Source: Nannobrachium achirus
Taxonomy: Eukaryota > Chordata > Actinopteri > Myctophiformes > Myctophidae
Direction of reading: 5' to 3'
Length of the DNA: 64,000 nucleotides
Assembly: GCA_963921795.1 (NCBI GenBank)
Contig: OY997640.1
Coordinates: 14,929,781-14,993,780, forward strand
This document shows, one piece after another, positions 44,101 through 57,330 of the stretch. Below the pieces are notes generated by a model, which made no database searches, was not told the DNA's origin, and was given only the letters and a program-made list of their open reading frames with translations. Every line of letters begins with the position of its first letter. Within the stretch, counting starts at the first letter, position 1. The position numbers and the translations under genes are program-made.

Positions 44101-45689
44101 TATCAATATTATTGTTATCTCTATTTTCAACCTTGCCCTGGTTTTACTCAACCTTTAATTTATCCTTCTTGGTTTATTCTGGGTAATCCCTTATCCTCTT
44201 TACTTGAGTAAAAGTACTTTGAAAAAAAAATGACATTATGATTATGTTATGTATTTTTATTATTATTATTTTACTTCTTTAAAGTCTCTCTCTCTGGGAC
44301 ACTTTCAGTAGAGAGCCTTTCAGCAGGCCTCGCTAACTATTGTTTTGGGAAAACCTTATCTTGTTATGATACACTTCCCCCCTCACAGGCCTGGAAGCTC
44401 ACTCTAACTCTGACAGTGAGCAGAGTCATTGTCCTTTACTGTACCTCGGTACCCTACTGTACCTCGGTACCATCTGTTTCTCATTTAACCATATTTTAAC
44501 AAATTATCCTCCAAACAAAACAATTTTTGTCACACCCAATATTTTTGGCTGTGGCAAACGGGAGGGAATGTGTTTGGAGAATTAATATTTAGTTAGAATT
44601 AATATTTTTTAATTTAATTTTATTTCTTTCATATTTTCATTTTCTGAATTCATATTTCATTTTCTGATTTCATATTTTCATATTTCATTTTGTTTTCATT
44701 TCATCCCATTTAAATATATTTCATTTTGTGAAGTTGTTTCCCCTAACAGAACAAACTGACACAACTTGTGTCCCCTTTTTGGTGATGTATCTAAACATTT
44801 CAATTTAATTTCTATATATAAATACCTTATTGCCTTACAGTATGGATTGATTTGTCCCTGTCTTTTCCCTTGTCTTACAGATAAAGATATTTTGAGATGA
44901 TAATGGAGAATGATTTGACAGACACATACTTCACTACATGTCTGTCCAAAGTGGAAATGTCAAAAAGGATGATTGAAAAGTCCATATGTATTTCGTGAGT
45001 ATGAAACTGCATCACACACGTTTTCCCGCTGTAAAGTGTTTTCTTTCAGACCTTGACTCGGACAAAAGCCAGTAGTGGTAAGGAGGAATAGACAGTTGGC
45101 TTTAAGGGGGCTCCGGTTTGACACCTCCCAATAATGTGACAATTAAGACCACTCATTACCTAAAGGTAACCTCGGAGGTGTACGAATTATGACCGCCAAA
45201 CGGCTGATTTTCGGATGCTGTCTAAATACATTTTGAATGCTTTTGTCTTTAACCTAAATTATGGTAAAGAGTCAAGTTCGTCTTGTTTTGACTAAAATCG
45301 GCCCCAAATTGTAATAACCACCCGGGAGCGTGATGCTGATGTGTTTTTATCTTGCTTGACATGGATAATTTCAAATCAATCTTGGACACCTTGAACCTTT
45401 GTATATATAATAATTAATAATTAAGATAATAAAAATCTTTTACCTCTACTTAAAAAAAAAAAACAAAGTTCAATTATGATATTCTGATTTAAATACCTTT
45501 GGAAATATACAGTTCTTTTGACTCTCCTCTTAAAAAAAAAAACTATCGAAATGTTTATGTTGACTTAAATTGTTCAATTATTATGTTCTGTTTCAAATAC
45601 CTTAAAAAAAAGTTTAACCCATGTTTTCTTCCCTTGTTGTTTATGCTGCCTTGACATTTAACACTTCAAATGCTATCTCAGGAGGGAAT
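41147..45689 (+). other. Non-coding interior of the LTR element
   Basis: AT-rich with T-runs; a duplicated phrase AATAGCGTGGTTATTTTA near 42192 and 42246; C-run at 42768-42781; and hairpin locus 6 at 42811-42850. The 132-codon hydrophobic frame at 43124 lies in T-rich DNA and is not credible as a gene. Confidence 0.7.
42811..42850. repeat. GATCTACAAGCTCACA hairpin, locus 6
   Basis: CTCACAACGCG, 5-nt loop, CGCGTTGTGAGCTTGTCGATCTGC; the left outer arm is decayed. Confidence 0.75.
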
Positions 45690-46202
45690 TGATAGTAAAA
45701 TATGTTATTGTTGTTTAACATGGTATAGATATCATTCTCAGTGTTAAAAGTCAATGCCATGATGTTTTGATCTGATAACTAATGCACGAGACGAGAATCT
45801 GCCCCACTCCAGGGACAGAAAGATTGACCAGCGAAATGTCAAAGTGTCTAGGACACGGGATAATGGAAAGCCAAAACATTCTACATCCTTGGCTTCTGAG
45901 TCCATGAGACTCAGTCACAACAACATCCCATCCATGTTATGTTTAATTGTCCAATCAGAATGTGACTAATGTATTCTGTAAACTCCATATATCTGTGAAT
46001 CATTATGCTTTGTACTCAGAGAAACTATGGGTGAGAAAATGCTCAATACTGTACTTGTACAGTACTTTGAACTCTGACTAAACTTCAACACAAAAACGCA
46101 TATTCCCTGGTGTGGACATTCATCATTTCTTGTGTGTGGAGTATTTTATTATGATTGGGGAAAACTGTTTATCCATATGGAATATGATCCAAAATTCCAT
46201 CA
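45690..46202 (+). repeat. 3' LTR
   Basis: 513 bp, apparently identical to 40634-41146. Confidence 0.93.
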
Positions 46203-46626
46203 GGGCCGACACTTTGTTTACATCCTAGTCTATAGACTAGAATGTAAACAAAGTGTCGGTCTGACAAAATGGTTATTTTATCATTATTTTACGCTTTTTG
46301 TGGTCATTTTTTAATAGAAACACATATATGAAGCTTATTTTCTTTATAAAATATTTTCGAAACATTTTTATTTTAGCATCCGTTTTTCAAGAAAAAGTTG
46401 ACTATAGCTCCTTTAAGTCCACAAGAATATCATGCATAAATACATCTTCTACTATTCCCTATCATGTATATAAGTATACTGTACATCTGCTGCTATGTTC
46501 ACACACCTTTATATTTTATCTCAGGTATTTTATCTACCATGTGTAAATATGTAGATTTATTTTTCTTATTTTTTTCTTGCCTGATCTCCTTCCCCCCTGC
46601 CCACTTCTGTAAACCAGTGATGTGAC

Positions 46627-46632
46627 AATAAA
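46627..46632 (+). terminator. Polyadenylation signal
   Basis: AATAAA in GTGACAATAAAGCTGTTTT, followed by T/G-rich DNA. Could end the PYRIN-gene transcript once the MITE and LTR insertions are discounted. Confidence 0.45.
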
Positions 46633-46639
46633 GCTGTTT

Positions 46640-47666
46640 TAGACAATTGTTTTAGATTTGTTTGTGTGTTTTTTGCAAGGTAATGCAATGCTCCCATATA
46701 CTGTTATAACAAAACCGCCCCCAGCCCTAGTAGTAGGACAGAAGGGGCAGCAGATTTAGCAGTAGGAGCAAAGCTCAACTTTGAAAGCCCGAACAACATG
46801 AGAACCCAAGCTACAGTTGCATACTTTGTATCACAAAAAAATGATATCCTCATAGATGATAACAGAGGAACCAATATATAACACGAGGCATCAAGGTGTG
46901 TTGTACCCTACCCAAATCAGCATTTAATTATAACAAAATATAGCCGTCATTTACATTGTCAAGTGCAACATACTGTACTGTACATATGATTATTTGTTTT
47001 AGTATTTAACACCTATGACAGCAGACAGTTTAATTGACAAGTGTGTTCTAGTAACTGCAGCATGAACTCATTAACGGCTAACATGCTGCCACAGAGGACA
47101 AAAGGGAATATATTTCCAACGTGTGTACATTGTCACAAGGCTAAACTTTACTGGCACACTCCAGACCAGCAACCTCCATCCCAAAGTTCTCACTTTGGCC
47201 TCAAAGTGGCGTTATAACAAGCCACTTCACACTTTGACCTATATAAGTCTTAGTTGTACTGCAGGTACGTCCGTTTGTGCGTGTGTGTGGAGTTATTGCG
47301 ACAGCAGGGAGCAGTTTAGTGTGAAAACCTGCAACAGTTGCGTCACGCTAAGCTGTTACCCTTGTCTGTCACACTGTGTCACGTTTGCCTGTCACACCCA
47401 CACAATATGCTCTTTACACCTCCTACGTGCTTGCTGTAACTATAGTACAGCAGCTAAGCTCTCATATTATGAGAGATTGTGCACTTTTTGAAAAAAGCAT
47501 GACATTTCTACCATAGTAAGTAAATACCATAAGGTTTATTTTCAGATGTGGAGGCAAGTCAGATATTACCCCTGAGGCCTGGGAGGTCAAAATCAAGATG
47601 GCCACCAGTCCAGCGTGTCTAATGTTCAAACACACATAATTTTGGAACCAAAAGAGTAGGAAAACA
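46640..47666. other. Intergenic DNA without recognised features
   Basis: Short frames only. Confidence 0.4.
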
Positions 47667-47671
47667 CTTAA

Positions 47672-48089
47672 AGATGGGGTGCCATGATTTTTTTCCCCCT
47701 CTAAAACATGATTATCAACTATTATGATTATACTAGGAGGAAGACTTTTTCCAAAAAAGTGTACAGAAAGAGTTAAAATTAGGTTTTATGTGGCCACACC
47801 CACCAGTTCATTAAGTATGCCTGGTTGTCATGGTGGGTGGTGACCCAGCTGAAGTTAGCCACACCCACAGTGTTGGGTGAATGGTAATTAGGGGAAGGGT
47901 TGATTCTATGATGTAATTGTATCTGTGTTTTTGGACCGGCACTTTTGACCCCCAAGGTGGCAGCCTCCAGGAAAAAACTAAAATACAAAGGAAATAAATG
48001 ATTGCTCATAACAACCACACCAGGGGGTCTAATGAAGTACTGTCAACCTCCTGAAAACCAGAAAAAGTTAAAACTATGGCACCGCCTCT
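47672..48089. mobile_element. TTAA-flanked MITE F
   Basis: 418 bp; AGATGGGGTGCCATGATTTTT at left and AAAACTATGGCACCGCCTCT at right are imperfect inverted repeats; TTAA at 47668-47671 and 48090-48093. Not a full palindrome, unlike A-E. Confidence 0.7.
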
Positions 48090-49045
<956 letters not shown>

Positions 49046-49081
49046 AATCATTTAGACCCTGTATACATTTCGTCCATTTGA

Positions 49082-49141
49082 ACTTAGCCGATCTACAAGC
49101 TCATATTGCACATTGTGAACTTATATACATCTGCTATTTTA
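49082..49141. repeat. GATCTACAAGCTCACA hairpin, locus 7
   Basis: TAGCCGATCTACAAGCTCAT, short spacer, TGTGAACTTATATACATCTG and CTATTTTA; right arm partly mutated. Confidence 0.75.
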
Positions 49142-49560
49142 TTCCTTTTTTCTTGGTTAGGTTACTTGGTGTACTTTTATTTTGAAGTAGTATTGTTATA
49201 GTGTCCTCTGTCCTGGCTTCCTCTGTTGCTGCTGTTGCCTGTCTTGTCTCACCAGTCCTGTAATTGGCCAACGTTTTGCACCTGTGTCCTTTGAGTTGTA
49301 ACCTATCCCTGTGTTGATTGTCAGTTGAGTTCACCTGTGTCTAGTTAGCACTTGTCTATATATACTTCCCTGTGAATTTAGCAGTTTGATGAATGTTATC
49401 ACTGAGTCCAGTCCTGTTTTTGGTGTTGTCACTGAAGCCTAGATACAGCTTGAAATCCTGATGTTGGTTCTCGAGTGATTTTGCCAGAGGTTTCCATGCC
49501 TGTCCCTAGTGTTTCCTTCAGCGATCATTTTGTGAATTAAACCACCACGTTCTCAAAGTA
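49142..49560. repeat. Dispersed repeat, inverse relative of 18.85-19.16 kb
   Basis: GCTGTTGCCTGTCTTGTCTC, CACCTGTGTCTAGTTAGC and CTATATATAC also occur, reverse-complemented and diverged, at 18950-19110. TATA-like content suggests an old LTR or transposon end. Confidence 0.55.
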
Positions 49561-50145
49561 GGGTCCATGGCTTATTGATGGGGTACACATGGACCTTAAC
49601 AGATATAGCCTATGTATAGGCCTAACGCTGGTCCATTTGGTTCCATTTGAGTTACCAGGGGTCCTTGAAATGAGAACCACATATAAAGGTTTCAACTAGA
49701 TCAAAATAAATGTCAAAGAACACAACTTACAATTTAGGCATTTAGCAGACTCACACTTTTTCTGACAGCTTTATTTATTCGTATATTCTATGTGCCAGGT
49801 TTTTAATGACTTGAAAAGTTATAGAAAAAAATGCTGCTCCAGGCATTTTTTACAAAGAGCCAATGGTGAATGTGTCCTTCTCACACTATCATGTCATTGA
49901 CAACACCTGCCATGCTGTGGAGAGCCCAGAGACCAAGTCTGACTGCATAACTTGGTGAACAGCACCATCTAGTGGCCAACAGTGGACTCGTCTTTGGCAA
50001 GGATGGGTTATGTAAACTGTCCCTGGCAGTAATCCAGAGTGTGGGTGTTTAACAGTTGCACAATGAGAACTTTAAAGTGCTCTTGCACTGATGTTGTGTA
50101 ATCAATTGTGGAGTTGTTCACATGTGGTTAATACAAACCAGTGTT
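49561..50145. other. Intergenic DNA without recognised features
   Basis: CTTACAATTTAGGCATTTAGCAGA near 49726 is also found near 37920, a common dispersed fish repeat. No gene. Confidence 0.4.
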
Positions 50146-50738
50146 GATTTTGTCAAACTAAGACGAAAGATTTTCAGTGACTACCTTTTTTCACTGGCAA
50201 AACTAAATAGGCTATAAACTAAGCTATGATGACTAAAACTAAGAATAATGTTGTCAACAAACACAAACTATGAGGGACTAGTGGAGAAGAGATCCACCAT
50301 GGATGGATTTAGTTATACTACTGGATCTCTTCTCCACTAGTCCCTCATAGTTTGTGTTTGTTGACAACATTATTCTTAGTTTTAGTCATCATAGCTTAGT
50401 TTATAGCCTATTTAGTTTTGCCAGTGAAAAAAGGTAGTCACTGAAACTAGTCCCTCATAGTTTGTGTTTGTTGACAACATTATACTAGTTTCAGTGACTA
50501 CCTAGTTTTAGTCATCATAGCTTAGTTTATAGCCTATTTAGTTTTGCCAGTGAAAAAAGGTAGTCACTGAAACTAGAGTTTTGCCAGTGAAAAAAGGTAG
50601 TCACTGAAACTAGTATAATGTTGTCAACAAACACAAACTATGAGGGACTAGTTTCAGTGACTACCTTTTTTCACTGGCAAAACTAAATAGGCTGAAAAAA
50701 GGTGTTTGTTGACAACATTATACTAGTTTCAGTGACGG
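50146..50738. mobile_element. Rearranged palindromic array of a hAT-like MITE
   Basis: The first palindrome (about 50160-50450) is centred near 50300 with arms GTTGTCAACAAACACAAACT and CTTCTCCACTAGTCCCTC. Then sub-blocks such as AAAAAAGGTAGTCACTGAAA and GTTTGTTGACAACATTATAC recur in both orientations up to 50738. Starts with CAGTGTTGATTTTGTCAAAC, as in the 18.4-19.6 kb elements. Confidence 0.8.
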
Positions 50739-51260
50739 TTACACATCTCCATTCAGAAACATTGCCATTTAGAATATTGACTTCCATTATTCTAAATGGA
50801 GGTGTCACCTAAACCTAGGTTACACATCTCCATTCAGAAACATTATTTCTCCATTATTCTAAATCAGGGCTAATCAGCTTAAGATGGCTCAGCGGCCACT
50901 CAGCAAAATATCAAAAGTCCAAGGGCTGCAAGCTATAAATGACAGTCCTATTTTGGACGTTTATATAATGATTTTGTAACACACTACATGAGTAGTCTAA
51001 AAAATAAGGCCAAACTTCATTGAACAAAAATATTGTCATGGAATGATTAATGATGAAAAGTTACAAAACAAGTCTTTAAGACGCCGAATGCTAGTCTAGT
51101 GAAATGCTAACCTGCCGCCGATGCTGGTGAATGCTAACCTGGTGAAATGCTATCCTGCCGACGCTGGTGAATGCTAAACTGGTGAATGCTCAGACTTTGT
51201 TTCAAAGTGGGTGTGTTTCTGAATGGGGATGTTTCTAAGTGGGGATGTTTCTTTTTCTGA
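50739..51260. repeat. CATTCCGAA-family relics and GAATGCTAACCTG array
   Basis: GGTTACACATCTCCATTCAG occurs at 50738 and 50818, a CpG-decayed form of the family at 9.83, 61.9 and 63.0 kb. At 51088-51190 the phrase GGTGAATGCTAACCTG is repeated about five times. At 51220-51290 TGTTTCTAAGTGGGG repeats. Confidence 0.6.
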
Positions 51261-51324
51261 ATGGGGGTGTTTCTAAGTGGGGGTGTTTCTGACCGCCCCC
51301 TGCTCGGCTAACATACCTGAAGCG

Positions 51325-51330
51325 GTGTGT

Positions 51331-51383
<53 letters not shown>

Positions 51384-51414
51384 GTGCATGCGTGCGTGCG
51401 TGCGTGCGTGCGTG
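51325..51414. repeat. (TG)n/(CGTG)n microsatellite
   Basis: Long TG run followed by GCGTGCGTGCGTG. Confidence 0.97.
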
Positions 51415-51810
51415 ACGACTACTACCTAAACCAAATTGCCATTCACTCGCACCGTGATCACCAGACCCTTCCACCCCCCCAGGATCTCATCTTCACTTTA
51501 GTTCATAGAGGTATCTCGTTGCATTACCAGCCACATTGTCCCCCAGCATAGGTTGGCCAGGTTGCAACGGTTGCCAAAGTTACGGCGCCTGGGACGATGT
51601 CCCGGATTTCGGAGAAACGCTATGGCTTGACATGCAAGGGCGATGTCCTGGTTATAACGGACCCTCCATGCATTGTGTGCGATGTTCATAATTGTTTGTA
51701 AATATTGTTTTCCAACATCACAGACTTACTGACAGCATTGGGGTGGTCCGACATCTTTTTGGGATTGTGCTAGTAGACTTGAAATTTAAACCTATTGCTT
51801 TGTCCCAACT
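51415..51810. repeat. Inverted copy of the 9.4-9.8 kb chimeric block
   Basis: Reverse complement of 9400-9810 with few differences, including the 63-codon minus frame. It then joins the SLC25A3/env unit. Confidence 0.9.
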
Positions 51811-52990
<1,180 letters not shown>

Positions 52991-52999
52991 CCCAAATCC

Positions 53000-53590
53000 C
53001 AGATAATCTTACAATGGTACAACATTTCATTTGGTCAAATGGTATGGAAAACAATTACCAAATATTCTTTTTTCTTTTCTCTACAAGTTCCAGTAGAGGG
53101 GGGCGTGGAAGGCGGAAGTACACCTTGACGGAGTCATACATAGTAGATGAGCCACTGCAGGGCGGTCAGGGTACCGACCATGATGATGCGAGCCCCCAGA
53201 CCCTTCCACACACCTCTGGGTCCCAGCTTTTTCAGCACCTGCACGGCAGTGCTGCCTTTCTCCTTGTTGATCACGGAGTCCTAAACCGGGCTACTGTGTC
53301 CAAATTGCCATTCACTCGTGCCGTGATCACAGGCCCCTGCTGGACTCGAAGCTGCTGCTGCACTGGGACTATGAGGAACCTCATAGTCACCTCTTTTTTT
53401 GATATATATATATATATTTTTTTGGGCGATCGTGCTAGTAGACTTGAAATGTAAACTTCTGTCCGGCTCGGGCTGACAATTGCAACCACAGAGTCCACCA
53501 CAGAGTCGAAAATGAGCCACTGCAGGACGGTCAGGGTGCCGACCATGATGATAAGAGAATCCTGCAATCCTGCAATTAGGCCAGATGTTT
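53000..53590 (-). pseudogene. SLC25A3: SLC25A3 last-exon fragment, copy 1
   Basis: Minus strand 53286-53088 reads SVINKEKGSTAVQVLKKLGP, RGVWKGLGARIIMVGTLTAL, QWLIY, then after a 7-base insertion DSVK.YFRLPRPP. This is the C-terminal helix region of the mitochondrial phosphate carrier. A second, shorter copy of IIMVGTLTVLQW lies at 53500-53565 and is joined to unrelated codons. The whole 590-bp block is repeated at 55415-56010 with the same 7-base insertion, so it was duplicated after it had been broken. Confidence 0.85.
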
Positions 53591-53639
53591 ATTTAAGTCC
53601 GAGCCCAGCACTTCCACCAGGGTGGTTACATGCATCCTT

Positions 53640-53936
53640 GGAACCGATGCGGGGCTCCGACAGCTCTGGTTCCACCTGTTGGGGGTGCCATGGAATAATC
53701 AATTTTCAATACATTTTGTACATTTAATTTTGTCAAACGGTATGGAAAACAATTACCAAATATGTTTTTGTTTTTGTTGCCGGCGATGTAACCGGCCAGG
53801 AAGGTCACCCCCCTCCTTGGCGTACATCTTGGGCGCACACGCTCTCAGGGTGTTGGCATAACCTGGGTCTGGATGCACACTTTACACGCCTCCATCGGGG
53901 CCAGGGCGAGGTCGGCAAAGAACTCTGCACAGAAGA
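53640..53936 (-). pseudogene. SLC25A3: SLC25A3 exon fragment, copy 3
   Basis: Minus strand: acceptor-like TTGATCTTCTGTGCAG at 53937, [20 protein letters not shown], frame shift, then the direct join to TFLAGYIAG and NKNKNIF (non-carrier). As in copies 1 and 2, the R of KVRIQ is Cys. Confidence 0.8.
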
Positions 53937-54362
53937 TCAAAGTAGGCCTAGGGCCTGCGCACACAACACAATCCTCATTACTTTTGTGTGATTCTACCAT
54001 TTCCAGCCAAGTATTAGTTTGTTTAAAAGCAGTTTCAATTCTTATTACTTTCTCTGGGATTATTCTTTCTGCCAAAAAATGTCCTCCTGGGATGTCCCTT
54101 CGACTGTAGATGTCCCATGGCACTTTCTTACTTGGGGGTGGGTCTTTTATAGCCATGTATTTGTCAGTATTCTCAAGAGGGGACATGACTTTAATCTTGA
54201 ACACACCTGCTGGATCTACACCATTCTCGTAGACACCTAACACTGACAATTGCTCTGTCCCAACCAAAAGAATGCTGGTACCATTTACATTTTCAAGACA
54301 GGCAGGGCCTTTCTGGGAGGGTTCAGTGGAGACTGTTTTGTTGTGGTTTGTACCATTTAATT
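53937..54362 (-). pseudogene. Retroviral envelope-like fragment, copy 3
   Basis: The longest open copy (minus frame 54408-53845, about 187 codons, of which the first dozen and the last 30 belong to neighbouring DNA). It shows several N-x-T/S sites and the CxxC pair DCVVC. Envelope surface-subunit origin is the best guess from the CxxC and glycosylation pattern; a host gene is not excluded. The AATT-flanked fold-back at 54363 cuts its upstream end. Confidence 0.45.
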
Positions 54363-55354
54363 GACCAGTCGCTATGCCCCTCCTAAAGCCGTCCTTGTCC
54401 AATTCCAAGTTAGCAACAGGTTACTAACGCAGCAGACTTGGCAAGCTGCCATGGTGGCGCGCATCGGTGTCTGGCTGCTAGATAGAGATGGGATTTATGG
54501 TTCTTTGAAGTGAACCGGATCTCTGAGATCCGTTCCTTTCAAAGAGCCGTTCAAAAGACTGGCTCATTTTAGTTACTGGTTACTTTGTAGATTTTGATTA
54601 TGATTGTAAATCACTTCCACCCATATAGGCCTATACATTTTGGCCATTGGATACATTTCTGGCATTTGAAAATAGGTGATCTACAAGCTCACAATGTGTC
54701 ACGTTGCGATGCATTGTGAGCTTGTAGATCGGCTATTTGCAAATGATTTTTCTACATTTTACTCATTGGAAAACCTGTGAAACAGGACATTCTGCATAAT
54801 GAGTACGTTCTAATATTGGTACTTTAAGTACATTTTGAAACCAATACTATTTTACTTTTACTCTAGTACATTAATAACATTCCAAACTTGATTGCAGTAT
54901 TGATATGTTTACCTAAGTAAAGACATGTAGTACTTTTCCCACCACTGTTCATTAGAAAGGAACGGCTCCCTACTGTGAACCGAATCATATCGTTCATTTC
55001 AAAGAGTCGTTCAACAGACTCGATTCGTTCGCGAACGTCCCACCCACTCGCTTCCGTGTCACAAACACTGAAACAAAAACAGAACGGATTGCACTGACCT
55101 ACACAAACCCACGGGAATAATTTAGGAGCACTTCATGAGAAAATATAACTGGTAACACTTGTGTACTGTATGTTAATCTGACTTAGGCTATTGTTTTCTT
55201 CCTGGACGTGCGTTCGTTTGTGGCAGGTTAGTCTGCAGCTGGGTGCTATTGCTGCACGCCGCCATGGCAGCTTGCCAAGGCACCCGCCTTAGTAACCTGT
55301 CGCTAAACGTGGCATTGGGCAAGCACGGGTTTAGGAGGGGCATAGCGACTGGTC
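54363..55354. mobile_element. Fold-back element with AATT target duplication
   Basis: Arms GACCAGTCGCTATGCCCCTC...GAGGGGCATAGCGACTGGTC of about 115 bp with AATT at 54359-54362 and 55355-55358. An uninterrupted target exists at 52918-52930. The middle is a separate repeat (GTTCCTTTCAAAGAGCCGTT / AAAGGAACGGCTC) that holds hairpin locus 8. Confidence 0.88.
54663..54744. repeat. GATCTACAAGCTCACA hairpin, locus 8 (best copy)
   Basis: CATTTGAAAATAGGTGATCT and ACAAGCTCACAATG, a loop of about 14 nt, CATTGTGAGCTTGTAGATCG and GCTATTTGCAAATG. Nearly perfect 33-bp arms. Confidence 0.92.
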
Positions 55355-55414
55355 AATTGCCTGCTCATCATTACCCGTGTCTGCCGTGTCTTTAACGAGG
55401 GACTGTCCCAAATC

Positions 55415-56010
55415 CCAGATAATCTTACAATGGTACAACATTTCATTTGGTCAAATGGTATGGAAAACAATTACCAAATATTTTTTTTTCTTTTCTCTAC
55501 CAGTTCCGGTAGAGGGGGGCGTGGAAGGCGGAAGTACTCCTTGACGGAGTCATACATAGTAGATGAGCCACTGCAGGGCGGTCAGGGTACCGACCATGAT
55601 GATGCGAGCCCCCAGACCCTTCCACACACCTCTGGGTCCCAGCTTTTTCAGCACCTGCACGGCAGTGCTGCCTTTCTCCTTGTTGATCACGGAGTCCTAA
55701 ACCGGGCTACTGTGTCCAAATTGCCATTCACTCGTGCCGTGATCACAAGAGGCCCCTGCTGGACTCAAGGCTGCTGCTGCACTGGGACTATGAGGAACCT
55801 CATAGTCACCTCTTTTTGGGATCGTTTTTTGGGATTGTGCTAGTAGACTTGAAATGTAAACTTCCGTCCGGCTCGGGCTGACAATTGCAACTACAGAGTC
55901 CACCACAGAGTCGGAAATGAACCACTGCAGGACGGTCAGGGTGCCGACCATGATGATAAGAGAATCCTGCAATCCTGCAATTAGGTCAAATGTTTATTTA
56001 AGTCCGAGCC
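55415..56010 (-). pseudogene. SLC25A3: SLC25A3 last-exon fragment, copy 2
   Basis: Direct duplicate of 53000-53590: KEKGSTAVQVLKKLGPRGVW, RIIMVGTLTALQWLIY, 7-base insertion, DSVKEYFRLPRPPLPEL. The mini-copy of IIMVGTLTVLQW is at about 55905-55968. Small differences from copy 1 include the lack of the TATATA run at 53403-53413. Confidence 0.85.
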
Positions 56011-56404
56011 CAGCACTTCCACCAGGGTGGTTAAATGCATATATAGATTGTCAGAAAAAAAGGTTTCAAATAAAAATATGAGAATAGTCAGAATTTGTGG
56101 GTAAAGTGTAATGTTAAACATAGACAGATTACCTTGTACATAATCAGCAAGCTGTTTTTCCTTGGGGATCCACTTTGACAGCCGCTGGGAAATTCTTGTC
56201 CTGAAATTTGAACAAATAATGAGCTCTGTTCTTCATCATTCATGAACTCTGTTCATCATTCATGAATCATATACTGTGGTTCCTGACATCGACTTTTGGA
56301 ATATCTCTCGTTTGTACCATCAAACACACCTTGTTGGACTCTTTCATAAGCGTGAAGTGATACAAAGAAGCCATCTCCATTGTGCTTCTTCCGATTTATT
56401 AGTT

Positions 56405-56407
<3 letters not shown>
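56011..56407. other. Spacer between SLC25A3 units
   Basis: No gene seen. CATTCATGAACTCTGTTC and CATTCATGAATCAT repeat near 56240. Confidence 0.35.
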
Positions 56408-56478
<71 letters not shown>

Positions 56479-56494
56479 TGGGGGGGGGGGGGGG
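56408..56494. repeat. (GT)n followed by poly-G
   Basis: About 70 nt of GT and a G-run of about 16; ORFs over it are artefacts. Confidence 0.97.
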
Positions 56495-56679
56495 TTAAAT
56501 TGCACATCTTTATAAAACTCACCACTGTAATGAACACTAGACTGAAGCAAAATGTACCTTCCTGGTTCGAGTACGGAGTGGAGCCTTGCCACGATTCACT
56601 GTTGGGTATGACATTTAGAAAAGTCTACACTTATTATTTCTGCGTTGTCCCCTGGGGTCAGGGCGGTGGGGTACACTCT

Positions 56680-56765
56680 CCCTTCACCACGGTCTTCTCG
56701 AAGCAGGCACACTTCATCATGGTGTAGGGAATCTGCCTCTTCCACAGGGGGGTTGCGTTCTTCTC
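56680..56765 (-). pseudogene. SLC25A3: SLC25A3 fragment (PLWxRQIPYTMMK), copy 1
   Basis: Minus strand reads NATPLWKRQIPYTMMKCACF and EKTVV. In the carrier this is PLWMRQIPYTMMKFACFERT, the matrix-loop/helix segment that is missing from the units at 52-54 kb. It is joined on both sides to unrelated codons (ALTPGD downstream). Confidence 0.85.
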
Positions 56766-56879
56766 TGAGTTCCCGAGTTGAGGTTGTCCAACTGGAGATG
56801 TCGATGACAAAACAAATTGCTGAATACGTTTCCTGTGGCATAATGATAACAGCAGCAGCAATCTAATGGCTGAAAAATA

Positions 56880-57330
56880 AAATAAACTCACAGGTCTTGG
56901 TTCTTTTGCAGACGATGAGTGTGAGGACAGTGACTCCTGCTAGTCCTGCAGCAAGGGCCTTCACCTGGCCTGAACTCAGAGCTCTATACATCCCTGTTGG
57001 TGCATCCACTATATCGACCACACACTCCACCAACTGAGGGGAAAAATGCTTGTAATGAGTTTGTCCAAGGAGATTGTTGAACGTGGCGCACAGTCTATAG
57101 AAACCTAAATGGATCTACTGTACCTATTCCAATTTATGCTGCTCGGATTCCTCGACCACTGAATGGGTTGGACCATGAGGTCACCTGGGGTCAGGGCGGT
57201 GAGGTACACGGTGTCCTGGACTGACGAAAATGTCTTAAGTTGGCGCCTCCGCTGTGCTTCAACCGGCAGCTTTGTGAAGCCTCCTCTGAAATCATCCTGA
57301 TCATCCTGTGAAAAAACACACAGCAAAACA
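56880..57330 (-). other. Two-exon unit with a membrane segment, copy 1
   Basis: Minus strand exon 57307-57110 (acceptor TTTTTTCACAG) reads FRGGFTKLPVEAQRRRQLKT and DTVYLTALTPGDLMVQPI. Exon 57033-56891 (acceptor TTTTCCCCTCAG, donor CT/GTGAGT) reads VECVVDIVDAPTGMYRALSS, VKALAAGLAGVTVLTLIVCK, a plausible single transmembrane helix with a basic stop-transfer end (CKRTKT). I do not recognise the gene. The TALTPGD phrase also sits beside the SLC25A3 piece at 56660. A diverged copy of the second exon is at 57720-57870. Confidence 0.45.

Larger units (their letters stand above)
40634..46202 (+). mobile_element. Very young non-autonomous LTR element (5.57 kb)
   Basis: LTRs 40634-41146 and 45690-46202, both 513 bp, TG...CA, with no difference that I can see. 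Target duplication GGGCC (40629-40633, 46203-46207). Primer-site-like TGGCCCATTCGATTGCC begins 3 bp after the left LTR; AGGAGGGAAT precedes the right LTR. The 4.5-kb interior shows no gag, protease, RT, RNase H or integrase, only short frames (41509, 42531, 43124), so it depends on another element. Strand follows primer site and purine tract. Confidence 0.93.
40601..46412. mobile_element. TTAA-flanked palindromic MITE D (Kolobok-like), split by LTR element
   Basis: TIR AGGAGCTATAGTCAACTTTT...AAAAAGTTGACTATAGCTCC; TTAA at 40597-40600 and 46413-46416. Without the inserted LTR element it is about 240 bp, with a core hairpin GACACTTTGTTTACAT/ATGTAAACAAAGTGTC at about 46208-46257. Confidence 0.92.

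Noticed and set aside
56256-56592. Three frames with Val-Cys or His-Thr runs
   Set aside because: All cross the (GT)n and poly-G tract.
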